Source: Taxawa tesnikishii (nom. ined.) (lineage: Eukaryota > Ascomycota > Dothideomycetes > Dothideales). Taken from it: DNA of 64,000 nt. The notes below the pieces were generated by a model, which was not told the DNA's origin, did no database searches, and saw only the letters and a list, made by a program, of their open reading frames with translations. Position 1 is the stretch's first letter. Each line of letters starts with the position of its first letter. The stretch is taken from contig JAPDRO010000002.1 of NCBI GenBank assembly GCA_030247885.1, forward strand, positions 1,736,001-1,800,000, written 5' to 3'. The translations under genes were made by a program, and so were the position numbers. Below are positions 11,001-23,629 of this stretch, piece by piece.

Positions 11001-12483
11001 CAGCAACGGTAGCTGCGGCACTTACGCCACTCTCCACTTGTTGCGCCTCGTCCAGTACCACTCGCCACCAATGCATCCGAACAAGAGGGCTCCGGCGACG
11101 TGGACGCTCTTTCTTCCTCTTTCTTAAGGATCGCTCAGGTGGATCAACCGCAAAATGAACTTCTTTTGCAAGGATGTTGTACGTTGTAAGGATGACATCC
11201 TTATCAGTCAAAGAGTGGAGTAGCTGCTCCTCGTCTTCTTGCGACTTCGTCTCAACCGACACCCCTCTGTACTCCATGACGGCCAGACTGGGCGCATGCT
11301 TCGCAAGCTCGTCCTTCCACTGCTGAAGAATTGCTGGAGGTGTACAGATGAGAGTTGCTCGGGACGGTTTGAGACCTTCCAAGAGCTCTAATGCAGCCGT
11401 CGATGTTCGCCGGTTCAGGCAAGCTAGGGCTATGAGCTCACATGTCTTCCCCAGGCCCATCTCTTCTGCAAGTATACCACCTTTGAGCTCTGTCAAGCTC
11501 TTCAGTTGTCCCCTGGATGCCACAACGCCCTGTAGATGGCTGACAAAGCATTCTTGTCCGTTTGCATCTCTTTCATTCTTGAAAGAGTCGAATGCTGCGG
11601 GCTCCTTTCGATCATCATGAGATGCAGGCTCGAACCGGTCATTTTTGTACACTAATCCTTCCCTCTCAAGCATCCACCGTACCGCTCGTTTCTGAAACGG
11701 ATAAAGCGCAGTTGCGAGAGCGTCCACGTCCAGGCAAACCGGAATGGGCGTGTCGCTAGCTGGGGAATAGACAGTGTCATAGAATTCCTGAGGCGTCCAT
11801 GGCCGAGACATTACAGGCACAGTGGAGGGGAAATACCTTGAGAGAAGTTCCAGGTCTGTACCAGCTCGCGTGCCTAGGGCTCCGAAAGCAGATTCGCCGT
11901 CGCGCCATAGTATGAAACATTCCAACTTGAAGGAAACTCCATTAGAGTTGATGAATGACTGCAGCTGGCAACCGGGACGTGCCAGCAGCTCACTGCTGTT
12001 CTTCTTGGCCCGTTTCTGCAACATACTGATGTTCCTCAGATTCTCAAAGACCGACTGCGGCAGTTCAGACGTCGCCCGAAACGTGACATGTGGGCATTTG
12101 CGCTGCGAATCTAGTCCATAAAGCATGAAGCTGCGGGATCCGACATTGTCGAGGCGTACGTCCACGTATTGCCATGGAGGAATGGTGGTACGATCCGGAA
12201 TGCTGCCATGCTGGGAGACACCGTCGAGTTCCAGATTGAGAGTGACCTTGACTAAAGGGATCTCGCTAGGATGGACATCACATGAACTGGTTGTATTTGA
12301 GTCGATGCGTCTACGCTTCGCAGGAGGCTGGCTATCTCCACTGCCACTAGAGTCCGGAGCCGGAGCGCATCGCTGGATGAAGCTTGTGAGTGGCGCTAGA
12401 TCGGAGCTTTCAACGATAGTCTCGTGATCATGCGCACTCAAGATGCAGGCTTGCACATGTATGGTGGCTTCCACCGCAGCCAT
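8017..12483 (-). CDS. SNF2-family ATPase with RING finger, SHPRH/Irc20 type
   Basis: A ~1450-residue putative E3 ligase/translocase of the SHPRH class (yeast Irc20), linked in the family to DNA-damage tolerance. From the N-terminus: helicase motif I (EEMGLGKT), motif II as DEAQ (VVLDEAQQVE), motif III VTGTPLK; a long coiled insert; a C3HC4 RING (CVICQCPF...CGHQYC...CPVC); then the helicase C lobe with GLNLVNAQYV and ARVHRIGQQRP. Two introns, 8677-8734 and 8417-8477, join in phase. Frame breaks needing one added base lie at 9560-9564, 10217-10219 and ~10799. A fourth at the A run (T on plus) 10951-10954 can be two missing or one extra base. Between the last two, the conserved helicase segment (FGRITLRHTK) is in a neighbouring frame. 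With these the exon lengths agree in phase. Confidence 0.9.
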
Positions 12484-13201
12484 CTCTCAAGTGTGTGCGC
12501 AACAATCACGGACGAGAAGGAGAACGGAAAAGGTAGAAGTAGAAGCAGAGAAGCAGAAGCAGAAGCAGAAGCAGGCAGTGTTCGCAAGCATATGCGGATG
12601 GCGCCAATCGATAAGCACGCGCGGCTCGGCCCGCTCATCGCTTGCTGAAGCCCTTCGTCTGTATCGACATGAAGTGCTTATGAGCTATTTCACTCGTAGA
12701 TGGAGCATCTGACAATCGTAATATTTGGGAGGAGAATAGATTTCGGTTGTCTGAACGAAAGTATTTCCCCACATCCGCTCTTGCATGACGTCGTTGATGA
12801 ACCTATCTGCTCTTCTCGAGCCTTCTTTGATACATCTCTGCCAAGCTAATCCTTCACCAACCGATCTTCCCAATCACACGTTAACCGCACGATTGGCTGT
12901 CGTGACGCTTTTGGTTCTGTCCCCGGATCCGCTGCGTAGAGCGGTGGGGCAAGGTCCCCTAAAAGGACATCCTAAGGTTTATCTTGCTTCTTGTTTTGGT
13001 TTGGTTACGCACAGTAATTCATGCGTCCTCCTAACAGAGGGGTTTGAGTTGACCCTCCTGCAAGAGACGGCTGTTGAATCTCCTAACAGAACCGCCTGCT
13101 CACAAGGACGTCTTCAATTCTCGTGCTGGACGGAAACGTCCAGACGGGCACCTTCATTCGCTTGCTTGCCAAGCGACCGGCACCTCGCACAACACAGTCA
13201 G
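12484..13201. other. Intergenic: 5' side of SHPRH-type gene to 3' side of HMG gene
   Basis: This holds the presumed promoter and leader of the minus-strand SHPRH-type gene, including a hexanucleotide repeat. A 144-codon plus-strand frame at 12785-13219 shows no domain or biased composition and I do not support it. Confidence 0.5.
12534..12580. repeat. (AGAAGC)n-like microsatellite in leader of SHPRH-type gene
   Basis: An imperfect hexanucleotide tract of AGAAGC/AGAAGT units lies 50-100 bases upstream of the start codon, on the transcribed strand a CTTCTG-rich (pyrimidine-leaning) leader. Confidence 0.8.
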
Positions 13202-14911
13202 TCATATCGACCTAGTTGATGGCGGTGGGTACTGCTCAAGCTCGTGTGCAAGGTGCTCAGTTGCACGCAAAAGCGTCGCCAGAGACGTTCTGGAACGCGG
13301 TTCTTGTATGTTGGAGATGGGCGGCTGCGCAAGGTAGACTGGAGCTGAGATTGGATTGAGTAACGCAGGTCCGCCCGGGGAAGATAACATAGGCAAGCCT
13401 CTGCTAGGAGTGGCTTTTAAAGTCTCTATGGGAGGAAGTAAGTAAGATGGAGTCGTTCCACATCCAGTTGACTGTCTGTCCATCGACGTATCCGACCCCA
13501 CTGTCTCATCGCGCACTAGAGACGGCACAGATTCCGATGTATTTGTAGTCCGCCGTGACGCAGGATGAAGGCCGCCTGGCCGAGAGACTGCTACATTGGG
13601 CGAGGCCGGTCCCCGATGGTCAAGGGTTGGTGGATATGGAGCACCATGCGGCTGAAAGGGTAGCGTACGCTTTTCCATTCCCCGTCCGAACGCCACCCAG
13701 ACGACTCATAGTCTACCGGATGCAGATAGGGTCGGAAGGGCGCGATGTTGGGCGAGTTGGGGCTTGCAGATTCTTTGCGATTCAGGGGGATTGGGCTTGA
13801 GGCCCGGGTTTTCCTGGGGAAGCCGAATCCGATAAATTTGGTCGATGCTGAGGTCGGCCGGCAGGACTGCTCGACATCTGCTCGCGATCCACACGGCCGA
13901 AACTCCATCTAGAATCCGAACACCGGAGATTCGCTCTGTCGCTGTAATCGTGGCTGTTGCTCCTAGTAGACCGGTTCTCCAAATCCAATTTGGTCCTTTT
14001 TGAGCCGTCTAGATTGTAAGTTAACAGCCGCCGATCATTGTAGCATGTCACACTGACCTTGATTGTGCTTGGCTCTGAATTCAGCGAGGTACACCTGGTA
14101 TTGAACGTACTGGGGAGTCTTCTTATACTCTGCAAGGTTGGCGTAATACCTTTCCTTAAGCATTTGGGCTTCTTTCTCGCATGGCTCTTTGTCCTTTTGA
14201 GACAACTCTTGCCAGCGTTCACCCACGGTCTTAGCAATCTCAGTAAAAGAAAGCTCTTGGCCTCGTAGCTTTTCTCGCATTACTGGCGCGTTTCAGCACA
14301 CCTCTCGAAGCTCTCGAGACAATACGTACGGTTAGAGAAGATGACATAAGCCGAGGGTGGTCTTTCCGGAGCAAACTCATCGGGCTGTGGATGTTAGCTT
14401 AATCGTTGCCTAAAGCCTTGCTCACCTGAAGAGAAAATACCTTAGGATGGCGCCTATACTTCCGCTTTGCATCGGGCTGCGCTTGATTCGAGCCAGCATT
14501 CTGTCCGTTCTGCCGTTGAGTCTTGTTGTGAACTATGCTCTCGTCTCCGCTGCGGACGGTCTCATCTCTTGAGCCGCTAGCTCGCAGGATCTCGAGAGGC
14601 ACGCGATCCGGGTCTTCTTTCCTTGATTCGGCAATGTAGCGCTGCAATTTCTGTACCAGGAATAAGAATGGACGGAAAGGATGCATCGATGAAAAGTGTT
14701 TACGTACCCTGCGGTGGCCCAGTTTTACGCCCAGTGCATCGCTATATGATTATTAGCGCTGCACACTAAGAGATTCAACGAGCGAGAGGACACACAGATC
14801 GGACTCTGTTATGTCCATCAGGGTGGGCCATGTGTCGAAGCCCTCCTCGACGAAAGGTTCGAGGTACTGGGACAAGCCTAGCTTCTTCAGAAGATCGCCT
14901 AATTCGGCCAT
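13202..14911 (-). CDS. SAM-domain + HMG-box protein
   Basis: Six exons on the minus strand: 14911-14796, 14741-14708, 14650-14441, 14384-14330, 14282-14058, 14008-13202. The N-terminus (MAELGDLLKKLGLSQYLEPF, then ITESDLDALGVKLGHRRKLQ) is a SAM domain. An HMG box follows (ERPPSAYVIFSN, ELSFTEIAKTVGERWQ), so a DNA-binding nuclear role is likely. The C-terminal 270 residues are Ser/Pro-rich and disordered. Two missing bases are inferred, in the CCC at 13803-13805 and the CCC at 13695-13697 (plus-strand view). With them the total is 1449 bases, 482 aa, and every junction is in phase. All five introns are 47-57 bases. The specific target and partner are unknown. The exons of the SAM and HMG parts are firm; the tail is less so. 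Confidence 0.83.
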
Positions 14912-17900
14912 ATGAGGTTGTTAATGGATCAGAAAGACCAAAAGCGTGTTTGAGGTCGGTCTCCGTGTAAACGTCTATCCGGGGCGAGGGGGTATTGTAG
15001 TTATACCTGTACCCTTGCAAGGAGGCCAGAATGGTCATGCAGACCCTGCGGCAAGCACAAGTGTATGCGTCAAGAGTGGTACTTTTGACGGAGGAATCTC
15101 CGGGCGCGGAGTGGATGGGTGGACCGTCTTATTGGCCAACAACTCAGGATCGATGACGAGTGATGCAGGTACAGACCAGGAATCCCAGACGGCGGCTGAT
15201 AGAGCAGTGTCGGACGGTTTCGTAGAAGTACATAAGAAGGGGAAATGATCAGGCACAAGGCAAGAAAAGAATTGCGATGCTGAATTCCGCAACGGTATTG
15301 TTGGTGCGGGTGACAGCGGGCCTAGGCCTCGGTGCACGTCTCCAATCTATGGTGCAAGACGGGACGCGCCACGGGCGGTATAGGTGGAAGGACAACAAGG
15401 GAGGGGGGAAGCAGGGGGACGAACGGTTCGTCAAAGTCTGGCCTTGCCGCGGCCGAGATGATCGAGATTTGCGTGTGATATACGTTGAGGAAAAGCACAG
15501 CTACGGGGAGGTGGACAGGATGGCCGCATCGCAGAGTTCAAGGCAAACTCAAGAATTCGTTAGCCGTCCACAGCAGAATGTGGTGGAAGCGGAACTGGCC
15601 GGCTTCCTTGCAGGGTTTAAAGTGCACGTGAGCCGAATCAGATCGCTGCACAGAACTAGCTTCCTCCCAAGGTTGATTGCACGCGAGTCAGCATTCACCC
15701 GGACTTCCCCACCCCAACTGCACCATTTAGACGGCCACTCTGCCACTGTGGGCTCTAGCGTCAAAACATAGCTTCGTTCTGGCCTTGCTTTGTGACCGCC
15801 GGACCGAGCCTAGCTACTACCGTGCATGAAGATCGGAGTTAACCGTCCGCATGCTATTCCCAAATCACATGGCTATCTTGCATCTCATCTCACCATGTTA
15901 TGTGCAATACATCGCATCTGCATCGCGTAAGCAACTGGCATCATGCACATGTACGAGAATGCGGCACGACCTCTGCCATAGAGTACGGGGTATATGATAG
16001 CATTCCAATCTCTACTCAAGCGTTTTGTAAGCGCGGTTCCATATTCCAGTCGTAGACCCCGCATCACGGTACTCCGCGAAAAGAACTTGACCGAGGGTTT
16101 TTACGCACCTATCTTGCGAGTCTGTTGATTCGATGCTCGCTTGATATAACCAGATAGTTAGCTAATAACATAGTAAGAACACGGGTTTACTTTCGACTTC
16201 GAGAGTTTCCTTACATGTAAAGATATAATAATTATTACCAGAAGTCATGTCGTTACACTACGTTGAGGCAACATCTGTAAACACGTCTATCCATGTATAT
16301 CAGCCAATACGGTATCGGCTTTGTAAGTTGAAAGGAGGCTGCAGGCATGTGATAGGTGCCATGAGCAGCCCACACATCACACGGATACTCCAGAAATAAC
16401 TGCTAAGTAGCCTGCGGTCCGTCGTTCGGCTAAGCGCGCCGTCACACTCAAACATCAACGATCGCTCTCTTGCCCTACGGAGCAGGCTCCTAGTAAAAAG
16501 TCGAGCATCCATCGCTTTCCAATTTCCCGTCATTCGTTTCGGCCACGCCATTACTCGGACACCTGCAGCAAGCCCCTGATGTCATTGCCAGATCACATCT
16601 ACCAGGATCCAACACTTTGATACATAACGGGGACATGCACCACCTGTCGCTGGATATGAAGCCCGTCGCCGCATCATCGATCATTACCCGTATCATCGAC
16701 CGTTGTCCGTAAGCCGAGTGCTCGTGACTGGCGGCAACAACACAGAATCATCTCTGGGGCCGTCCTGTGGTCCACTTTCGAGCCTGCTAGCCTTGGTGAG
16801 AGGCATCGGTACGGTTGCAATCCGTTGGTCACGATGAGATGAGGTACGCCCAGGTGATTTAGCTAGAGTTTACTCCTGACTACTCGTAGCTCATTTCTTA
16901 GCCGTGGCCCTGAGATGGTGATGGCGCCTGATCCGGTGTTTTCTCCGTCTATACCACCACGTGGAGATAACAAGCAGGGACCATAGCGTTCATGGCACAC
17001 GATCGACAACCGTTCCTGGTTCCTCGGAATCGGATCCTTAGTCTCGATGCGACGGCCTTTTACTCAGAAGCCAGATGCTGATTTGAGACGACCGTCAAGT
17101 TCGGGAGTCTCTCGAACAGCTTGGCGTTCAACAATTACGGTGCCATCTCCGGTCGGGATTGATGGCTGTCTCCGTTAGCAGTGTGTCTTCGGCGTCAACA
17201 CAAGCAGCGGCCACAGCTTCTGCGCACGCAATCGTACTTGCCTTCTCAGCCCTGCGTTGGTCTTCGCGATCTGACGTCTGCAGGATGATACGGTGCCACT
17301 CTTACAAACATGCCCTCCGCGAGATGCCTTGCCCATGTTGGTCACAGAGACACTTTTACAACCGCTTCGGCATACAGGTCGGCTAGACTCTTACAGGTAT
17401 CAGAGAGGAGCTACGGCTAGCAAGTTAGACTAGCACGATTGCAGGAGTGCCACGTCTCACCCTGGAGTACGTCAAATGGAGAAATCCTCGAACGTACGAG
17501 CGTCTGAACTTGGTTGCAGATGAGGTTAACTTGGACTGCGCATAACAAGTATTCCGCACGGACGACAGGCAAGAGCCAGAAGACTCAGGCTGAAGGGTGA
17601 GATCAGATATTCCATCGAATACTGCATACAGAGTGTTCCCTCATAAGGCGCATAGTACATGCAGTGTAATGCGAGTTTACCGGGTGTTAAAGAAAGCCTC
17701 TGCAAAGCCTTTCAGGCAATCTTACCGCCACATGCCTTGTAAGATTGTCCTGTACAAATCTGACAGCAAGCGACGCGTGCCAAGTAGCCCTACCGCGTAC
17801 TTTCGAACGTTTCCGAGTAGCTTGTTCGATTGCATTCTGAGTTTCAACGCATAAAGTTCAGTCACTCACTAATTTCAGGAGTAAGACTCCGGCGAAAAGG

Positions 17901-18459
17901 GATCTCATTTGGCGCTTGGTCGTTAAACCCGTTCTGGTCTGCTAACAGCTACGCGATCCGGCAGATGTGGCTGATCCCAAGCGGCAAACTGTTACAACCA
18001 TGGATACTCTAGGCAAGCGGGTTCATTATGGAACAATGGGCGCCTTCAGGATCAACGATCATTGAGATAAAGAGAAAACACGAATCTATTAGTCACGATG
18101 GACAACGCAGGCCCAGAATATCCAACCAACGATTGCGTGTATGATTACGTGACCAGACTTAATCAACGGTCCACAAAGCCGACCCACTGTCCGGGCGCAT
18201 CAGCCTATTGGCTATCCATAACAACTAGAGTTGAACTACCACATCGTTGTCATCCATATGCTGCGCATCGAGGAGTCACAACTCCGAACGCCCACGCGTG
18301 CCTGCTCGGGGTATTGTGATCGTGCCAACGACTCATCCGTCCAGAGAGCGCCAGCAAAATAGTATGCTGCCTGCCGCCCGACATACCCGTTCTCCTTTTT
18401 GATCCCAAAAACGCCGGAGAGCCTGTCCATTATTCCGCCTGTACAATCCGCGGTCCCCA
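14912..18459. other. Long gene-poor interval (3.5 kb)
   Basis: No supported gene. It begins with the presumed promoter of the SAM/HMG gene. Frames of 60-164 codons are present on both strands but show neither codon bias nor motifs. The stretch 16140-16250 is locally AT-rich (runs such as ATAATAATTATTACC). I searched for family motifs in all frames by eye and found none. It may contain strongly decayed sequence or an unannotated noncoding RNA, neither of which I can show. Confidence 0.4.
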
Positions 18460-20913
18460 TCAGCGTTCGTATCTCGGAAGCGGGTGTGTTCCAGAGGGTT
18501 GCACCGGCCCTTGAGTGTCAAACAGTACACAGGCATCGTCCTCATCTGGGAAAATCGGTGCGCTTGCGGCATGCGGTTCCTGACCTGTATCGGGATCCAT
18601 ACTAGAACATCCAGGCGGTGCGCTAGCCTCGAGCTGCAGTCGACGCCGTTGAAGCTCTTGCTTGTCGTCCGTTGGCGGATGTGATAAGTCACTGCCATCA
18701 GTGCTCAAGTAATGGGGCGCGCTTGGCCCTTCACCTGGAGAAGAGTCCCAGTGCTGTGACGTGCCCACGGTTTCACTAACAGGATGCTCGGTAGAATGTA
18801 TTGCATGTGAGACACCACGCGGTGATGGATCCACGGAGTCTCCGTTGTCGTAACCCATCCAGTGTGACGAAGGCCCAGCATGTTCGCTTTCCAATACTGG
18901 TGCAGAGGCTCCTTCCACCGCTTGGTATTCCACGTCAACCCCTGGAGGTTGGCTTGGCAGTAGACGAGCCTCTGCTCGCCGTAGACGCTCCTTTTCCGGC
19001 ACATCCTCGTCATCCGGAACAGGCGGCGAGAGGTATTCGTCGTTCTCTGGGTGGTACTCAGTGTAGTGAGCATAGTCGCCACTGGTGTCCCCATAATAGT
19101 CATCTGGATCATGAAGGCCTTGCGATCCGTTGCCGTTGTGCCAGTCGCTCGGTATGTAGCTGTTGTGCTCCTCGTTTGCATCCCAGCTCACCTGGCCAAA
19201 CCTTTCGTCCCCGTGTGCATGTTCCGGACGTACATCCTTTCTCAAAGGTTCGGTAGCTCGCTGCTTTCCGCGCTTTCTTTCGCTGTCCACAGTCCCCACG
19301 ACAACCTCGAAGATGCAGGTGATGACGCTTTTGTCGCGTCTGATGGGCGCTGTATCAAGGAGTGTCGCTCCGAAAGGCAGAAACATACCGCGTTCAGAGA
19401 GTCCATCATTGTCTTGTACAGGGGCAAGATAGCCGGGTGAGTAAGGAGAACCCCAGTATGCGGGAAGTACCTCTGCTGTCCAGCAAGCTTGCCCTGTATG
19501 TCAATGACAACCTCGACATAGTATTTGAAACTGATCATTGAGCCTGGTACGCATGAGATAGTGGGGAAGGCCTCTTCCGGTACCCTAACCTTGGCGTGCA
19601 CCTCCGCGGTGAGAGTACGAGGATCTACCATGAGAGGCATGAATGCCTGTGCAAGGTCTTTGCGAAACACATGACTCGAGCCTGCGCCTGATAGCGAAAG
19701 ACCGCCAAGACCTGTTAGCGACTTGGGATAGTAATCTTCATATTTTCTTTTGTCGCCTTCACTGGTCGGTCCTATAGGTAGAGCGGGATGCATGTCGACA
19801 CGAGCCTGACGGTACAAGGTGAGGATTACTCCGTTGAGACTCTTGATGTGTTTTGTGTGATCAACGGCAACCTTGACAATAAGATTGTCGCCTCTAAGGC
19901 AACCTCCCACGAGCGATTCCACAGTAGCCGTGATCGTCTTATCTGCCGAGGATGCTTTGCTCGCATGTCCCGTACCACTGTCACTGGTTCGACGAGATTG
20001 ATGTGCAGATCCGGACGTAGATGCAACCCCGTTGCTGCTGACCCTGCTATCAAGACTCCTCTCGCCTGGCGAACGGCTTCGAGGAGAGTGAGGAGATCGA
20101 GGGAAATTGAGCTCGCGCGGGCTGCTTGGCGCAGACGACGCATTGCTATCTCGTGCTGTGTCGGACTGGGAGGAGCCAGGCTTCTTGCTTTGACCGTCTG
20201 AGGAAGAAACAAGTTTTTCGCTTGATGTCGAGTCCTCGTTCTCCGCGACACCGGCTCGAGTGTTATTGTTCGAGGCTTCGGAGGCAAAAGCGGAGAGATG
20301 TCAATCCGTTCCATGAAAAATACTTTGTGGTCTGAAAAGATGACAGGAGATATTGTCACCGGCCGGGTCATGGTAGCAGTGAGCATGTAGGAAATAGTTC
20401 CTCTCTCGAACTGAGGCTGAGAGATTAGCGCATGCAAACAGGTAGAACCTGGACGCACTCACCTCTATGCTACTCGGAAGATCCGTATCCGGAAATGCGA
20501 CCTCAAAGTCGAACTGATATGAACCGTCGCGAAGTCTCCCTTCCCCACACAACACGACTTCGTCTTCAAAGAGCGTTGCGAAACCATTACCAAAGTATTC
20601 GCCGGATTTTTACCCGTGCCCCGTCCAAGTGCAGTATTCGTGCGCCAAAAATGCTCGCCAGGCGGGGAATTGGACGTCTTGAATACCTGAACGAAGCCAT
20701 GCAAACAGATCGCAATGTGCGTAATCCGGACGGGCTTCAACACCTTGACCACGACGCTTCCCTGACCACATCGCCCGGACCGTACTGTCGGTGCGCGTCT
20801 TGGACTTGTATATAAAAGTCTGGAGTGTTCCTGCCCTTATTGGCGAAGGGTAATGCAATTCTTGACAGTATCCGGCGGCCTGAAGAGGTACTGCGGTCGG
20901 AGCTCGAGGGCAT
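18460..20913 (-). CDS. palF: pH-response arrestin palF/RIM8
   Basis: palF/RIM8 is the arrestin-like adaptor that binds the plasma-membrane pH sensor palH/RIM21 and starts PacC activation. The start MPSSSDRSTSS leads into an arrestin N-lobe (YGPGDVVRG, THIAICLHGFVQVF, LCGEGRLRDGSYQFDF), then FERGTISYMLTATMTRP after a 52-base intron (20411-20462). The C-lobe has HIKSLNGVILTLYRQARVDM and SLSGAGSSHVFRKDL, and the acidic Ser-rich tail ends PLPRYER. Four single-base gaps are inferred: 20760-20762, 20607-20611, 20214-20218 and 19421-19424. With them the two exons are 453 and 1953 bases, giving 801 aa. The 19421 gap replaces what could be misread as an intron at 19470: reading through gives the conserved DTAPIRRDKSV block. 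Loss of this gene should abolish alkaline signalling, so real inactivation would be surprising. Confidence 0.9.
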
Positions 20914-22113
20914 GCTCGGCGTATCTCGCGCATATGTAAGGGAGGCCGATATGAGGTATAATGGATCTTCTTGAGGGTTCCTTTTGTCCGTCGGATGCTT
21001 CTATCGCATCCGTTCGGCACGCGCGCCGATGAAGGGCGGAGCAAGTCCAGCAAGCGCGTATGTTGCCTGGTCGCGGGCAGGCGAGCTTCAGACACGGCGA
21101 GGAGCGCGGTCGAGTGCACGCTCGTGAAGAAGTATACACAAGGATTTCTAGGGATTCTAGAGGCAAAAGCGTCAGCATGTAGGGAAGGAGTGCTCTGGCG
21201 TGTCCGCGAGCTCCGCATGGTGCCGCGTTATGACGAAGCAGTGGCTGAACCTTTGCGGACGCGATGCGACAGCGGGCGTGTGCGAGACGGCACGGTCAAA
21301 GATGGTCCATCCATGTGTCGGTCGGTAGATGTTGGAAGACACCGAAGGGTTCACAGATTCCCGTGTAGGAGAAGAAACACAACACGTACCTGAAGGCCAC
21401 ACGTACCGTGTTGCTTGGCAATTTCTCTTGAGCATGTCAGCCAAGAAACCCCGGTCGCGATCGAGGGCGGAGAAAAAGACCCTCTTCCCCTCAGCGATAA
21501 ACATCCCACGAGATGGCTGGCTGACCAATGGAACCAGCTCAACCAACCGCTGCACTGTTAAACACCCTCTAAAGAGAAGCCCCTTCAAAGGGAAGCGCCC
21601 CTGAAGATTATCTGAAATGTATACACGCGCATCTACTCCCATTGTCAATCTGCTCAAGCCAAGATGGAAGAAACGCATACTGCATCTCTTCGCTCGGTTC
21701 CAGCAGCACGAGCAGCAGCAGCTATACATAGTTTCTACTGCAAAGGGAATTGCCCTATGCCTGGTTGAGACGCGTGCGTCTCCTGCGTTCGCTGAATGCA
21801 CACGCAAACAACCATTCTGTCATTGCTTTCACGTCTCGACCTATCTTAGTCCCTGTAGAAACAACGAGAGCAAAGAGAACAGGTGGCTGGAACGCATGAA
21901 CAAGCGCTTATCCCTGCCTAAAATCGTACACCAAAGCAACTATCGTCTGTGTCCTGTACATGATTCCCACTACCCCCTGCTTCAACGTGTAGCTGGGAAT
22001 GCCGAGTCATTATTTCATAAGGAAAGTAACAAACGTAAGTTATGGACATATCGAGTATCATTTTTACTATGTCTTCTATACTCAACAACACGCCTTCCAC
22101 CATCCGAGTGGCT
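20914..22113. other. Intergenic, palF 5' side to STE24 3' side
   Basis: 1.2 kb with no supported gene. The palF promoter should lie in the left half. A 211-codon minus-strand frame at 21172-21807 is Cys/Arg/Ser-rich without domain resemblance and was not accepted. Confidence 0.5.
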
Positions 22114-23629
22114 CTACAGCTCCTTCACAGGCTCGTAGATGTCGTCGACCTTTACAGGCTTGCCGGCACCGCCATTGCTACCGATGCCCTTGTCGCCTGT
22201 GACCTTGCGTTCGCTGGTCCATCCAATGGCCTTGAGTCGCTCCGTGAGTATGGGATGCGAGTAGTGGTAACTAGAATACATCCAGTCGGCGTCCATACTG
22301 GAGAGATTTTGGACTTGAAGCTTGACAAGGGACTGCGCGAGTTCAGTCGCATATCCCAGCCTTAAAGAGAAGTTATCTGGAGAATGTGTTAGTGAAGACG
22401 TCTTATGAGCATCTGTGCGAAGGAATTGCACATACCGGCTTCGAACTCGAACTTGCGAGTGATGATGTTCATGAAGAGCTTAACCACCGCATCCGTTGGC
22501 GCGAAAATCTCGTTGAACAAAAGGAATCCAATCATGATCGGCTGTTCTTTGGTGAAACCAAACGCTTTATACATCGACCTATTGTTGATGAAAGCCGAGA
22601 ACATAGCGAACATCCAGAAAATGTGGAATTGGCCAATAAGGAGCAGTTTCGTCGTGTGTCCCAAGCTCCAGTGACCAAGCTCGTGCGCCAGAACAGCGAC
22701 GACCTCATCGTCGCTTGACTTTTCAATGAGCGTATCGTAGATGACAATCTTCTTCTTCCAAGGCAGACCGGTAAAATAAGCATTACTGTGCGCGCTGCGT
22801 TTGCTTCCGTCGATGACCTGCAGCTCCGAGAGTGGAAACTTGAGCTTCTTAGCCAGGTTCTCGACACCCTCCTTCAGCGATCCAGGTGGCAGCGGCGTGA
22901 GCTTATTAAATAGCGGCACGATAACGATAGGGAAGATGGTGATGGCAAACATCTGCACGCCAAGCGCGAACAACCAGAGGTAGTAGAAGAAGCTGTCGCC
23001 TGTCTTCTGGATGATCTTCAAGAATGCCCAGCCGAGCGGAATACCAAATCCAAGCCCGAGCGCCTGGCCCTTAAGCATGTCCGTCACCCACAGCTTGATT
23101 GTTTGCTTGTTGAACCCGAAGTTTTCTTCCAACACAAAATGGTAATAGTAGGATTCTGGTAGACCGAGAAGTGTTTCGATGAAGCTGTATGCGAAGACGA
23201 AGAGCAGACTGTGCGAGATTTCGCCATGGAAGCGAGAAGGGAAATAGCGTGAGAGCCAGAGACCAGTTAGAGCCCAAAAGCGCGGGTAGAAGTCGTAGCG
23301 GATGAGTGCGAGGTGCTTGATCTGGTTTATCAAACCGGTTACAAAACCGTACTTGGCCTTTGCGCGACTGTATGCCTGGGGGCGAGTATCAGCGGCATTG
23401 TCAAGGAAACGCTTGCAGGAGATATTCATACTTGACTCTTGTCGAACGTCTGCTGGTCAATCTCCTTTTCCAGTTGCTTAGGAACTTTGGTGCCTTGCAG
23501 CACCTTATACTGCCGGAAGGACAGGTAGTTGTCCAGGAAGTACTGGCCGATGCTGAAAGTGACAATCAGCGACTTCCATGGAAATCCAGGCCTGTCGAGC
23601 CATGTGCCCAACCGGCGGAGAACATCCAT
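22114..23629 (-). CDS. STE24: CAAX prenyl protease STE24
   Basis: Zinc metalloprotease of the ER/inner nuclear membrane that removes the AAX tripeptide from farnesylated proteins such as fungal a-type pheromone. Exons 23629-23432, 23375-22436, 22376-22114 sum to 1401 bases, 466 aa, with no frame break. The N-terminus (LDRPGFPWKSLIV) and FDKSQAYSRAKAKYG are typical. Several hydrophobic helices follow, then HELGH (HExxH) and the third ligand region FEFEAD. The second intron (22377-22435) cuts directly inside FEFEAD, between Ala and Asp. The C-terminus carries YSHPILTERLKAIGW. The family normally has seven membrane spans, which the hydrophobic segments fit. Confidence 0.96.

Noticed and set aside
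15277-15771. 164-codon plus-strand open frame upstream of the SAM/HMG gene
   Set aside because: Random-looking composition and location in a promoter region; no family resemblance.
19363-19470. Intron in palF starting GTACTTCC at 19470
   Set aside because: Splicing would remove the conserved DTAPIRRDKSV-type block or leave the wrong phase; reading through with one added base at 19421-19424 restores both.
21172-21807. 211-codon minus-strand frame between palF and STE24
   Set aside because: Cys/Ser/Arg-rich with no domain; composition like noncoding sequence.
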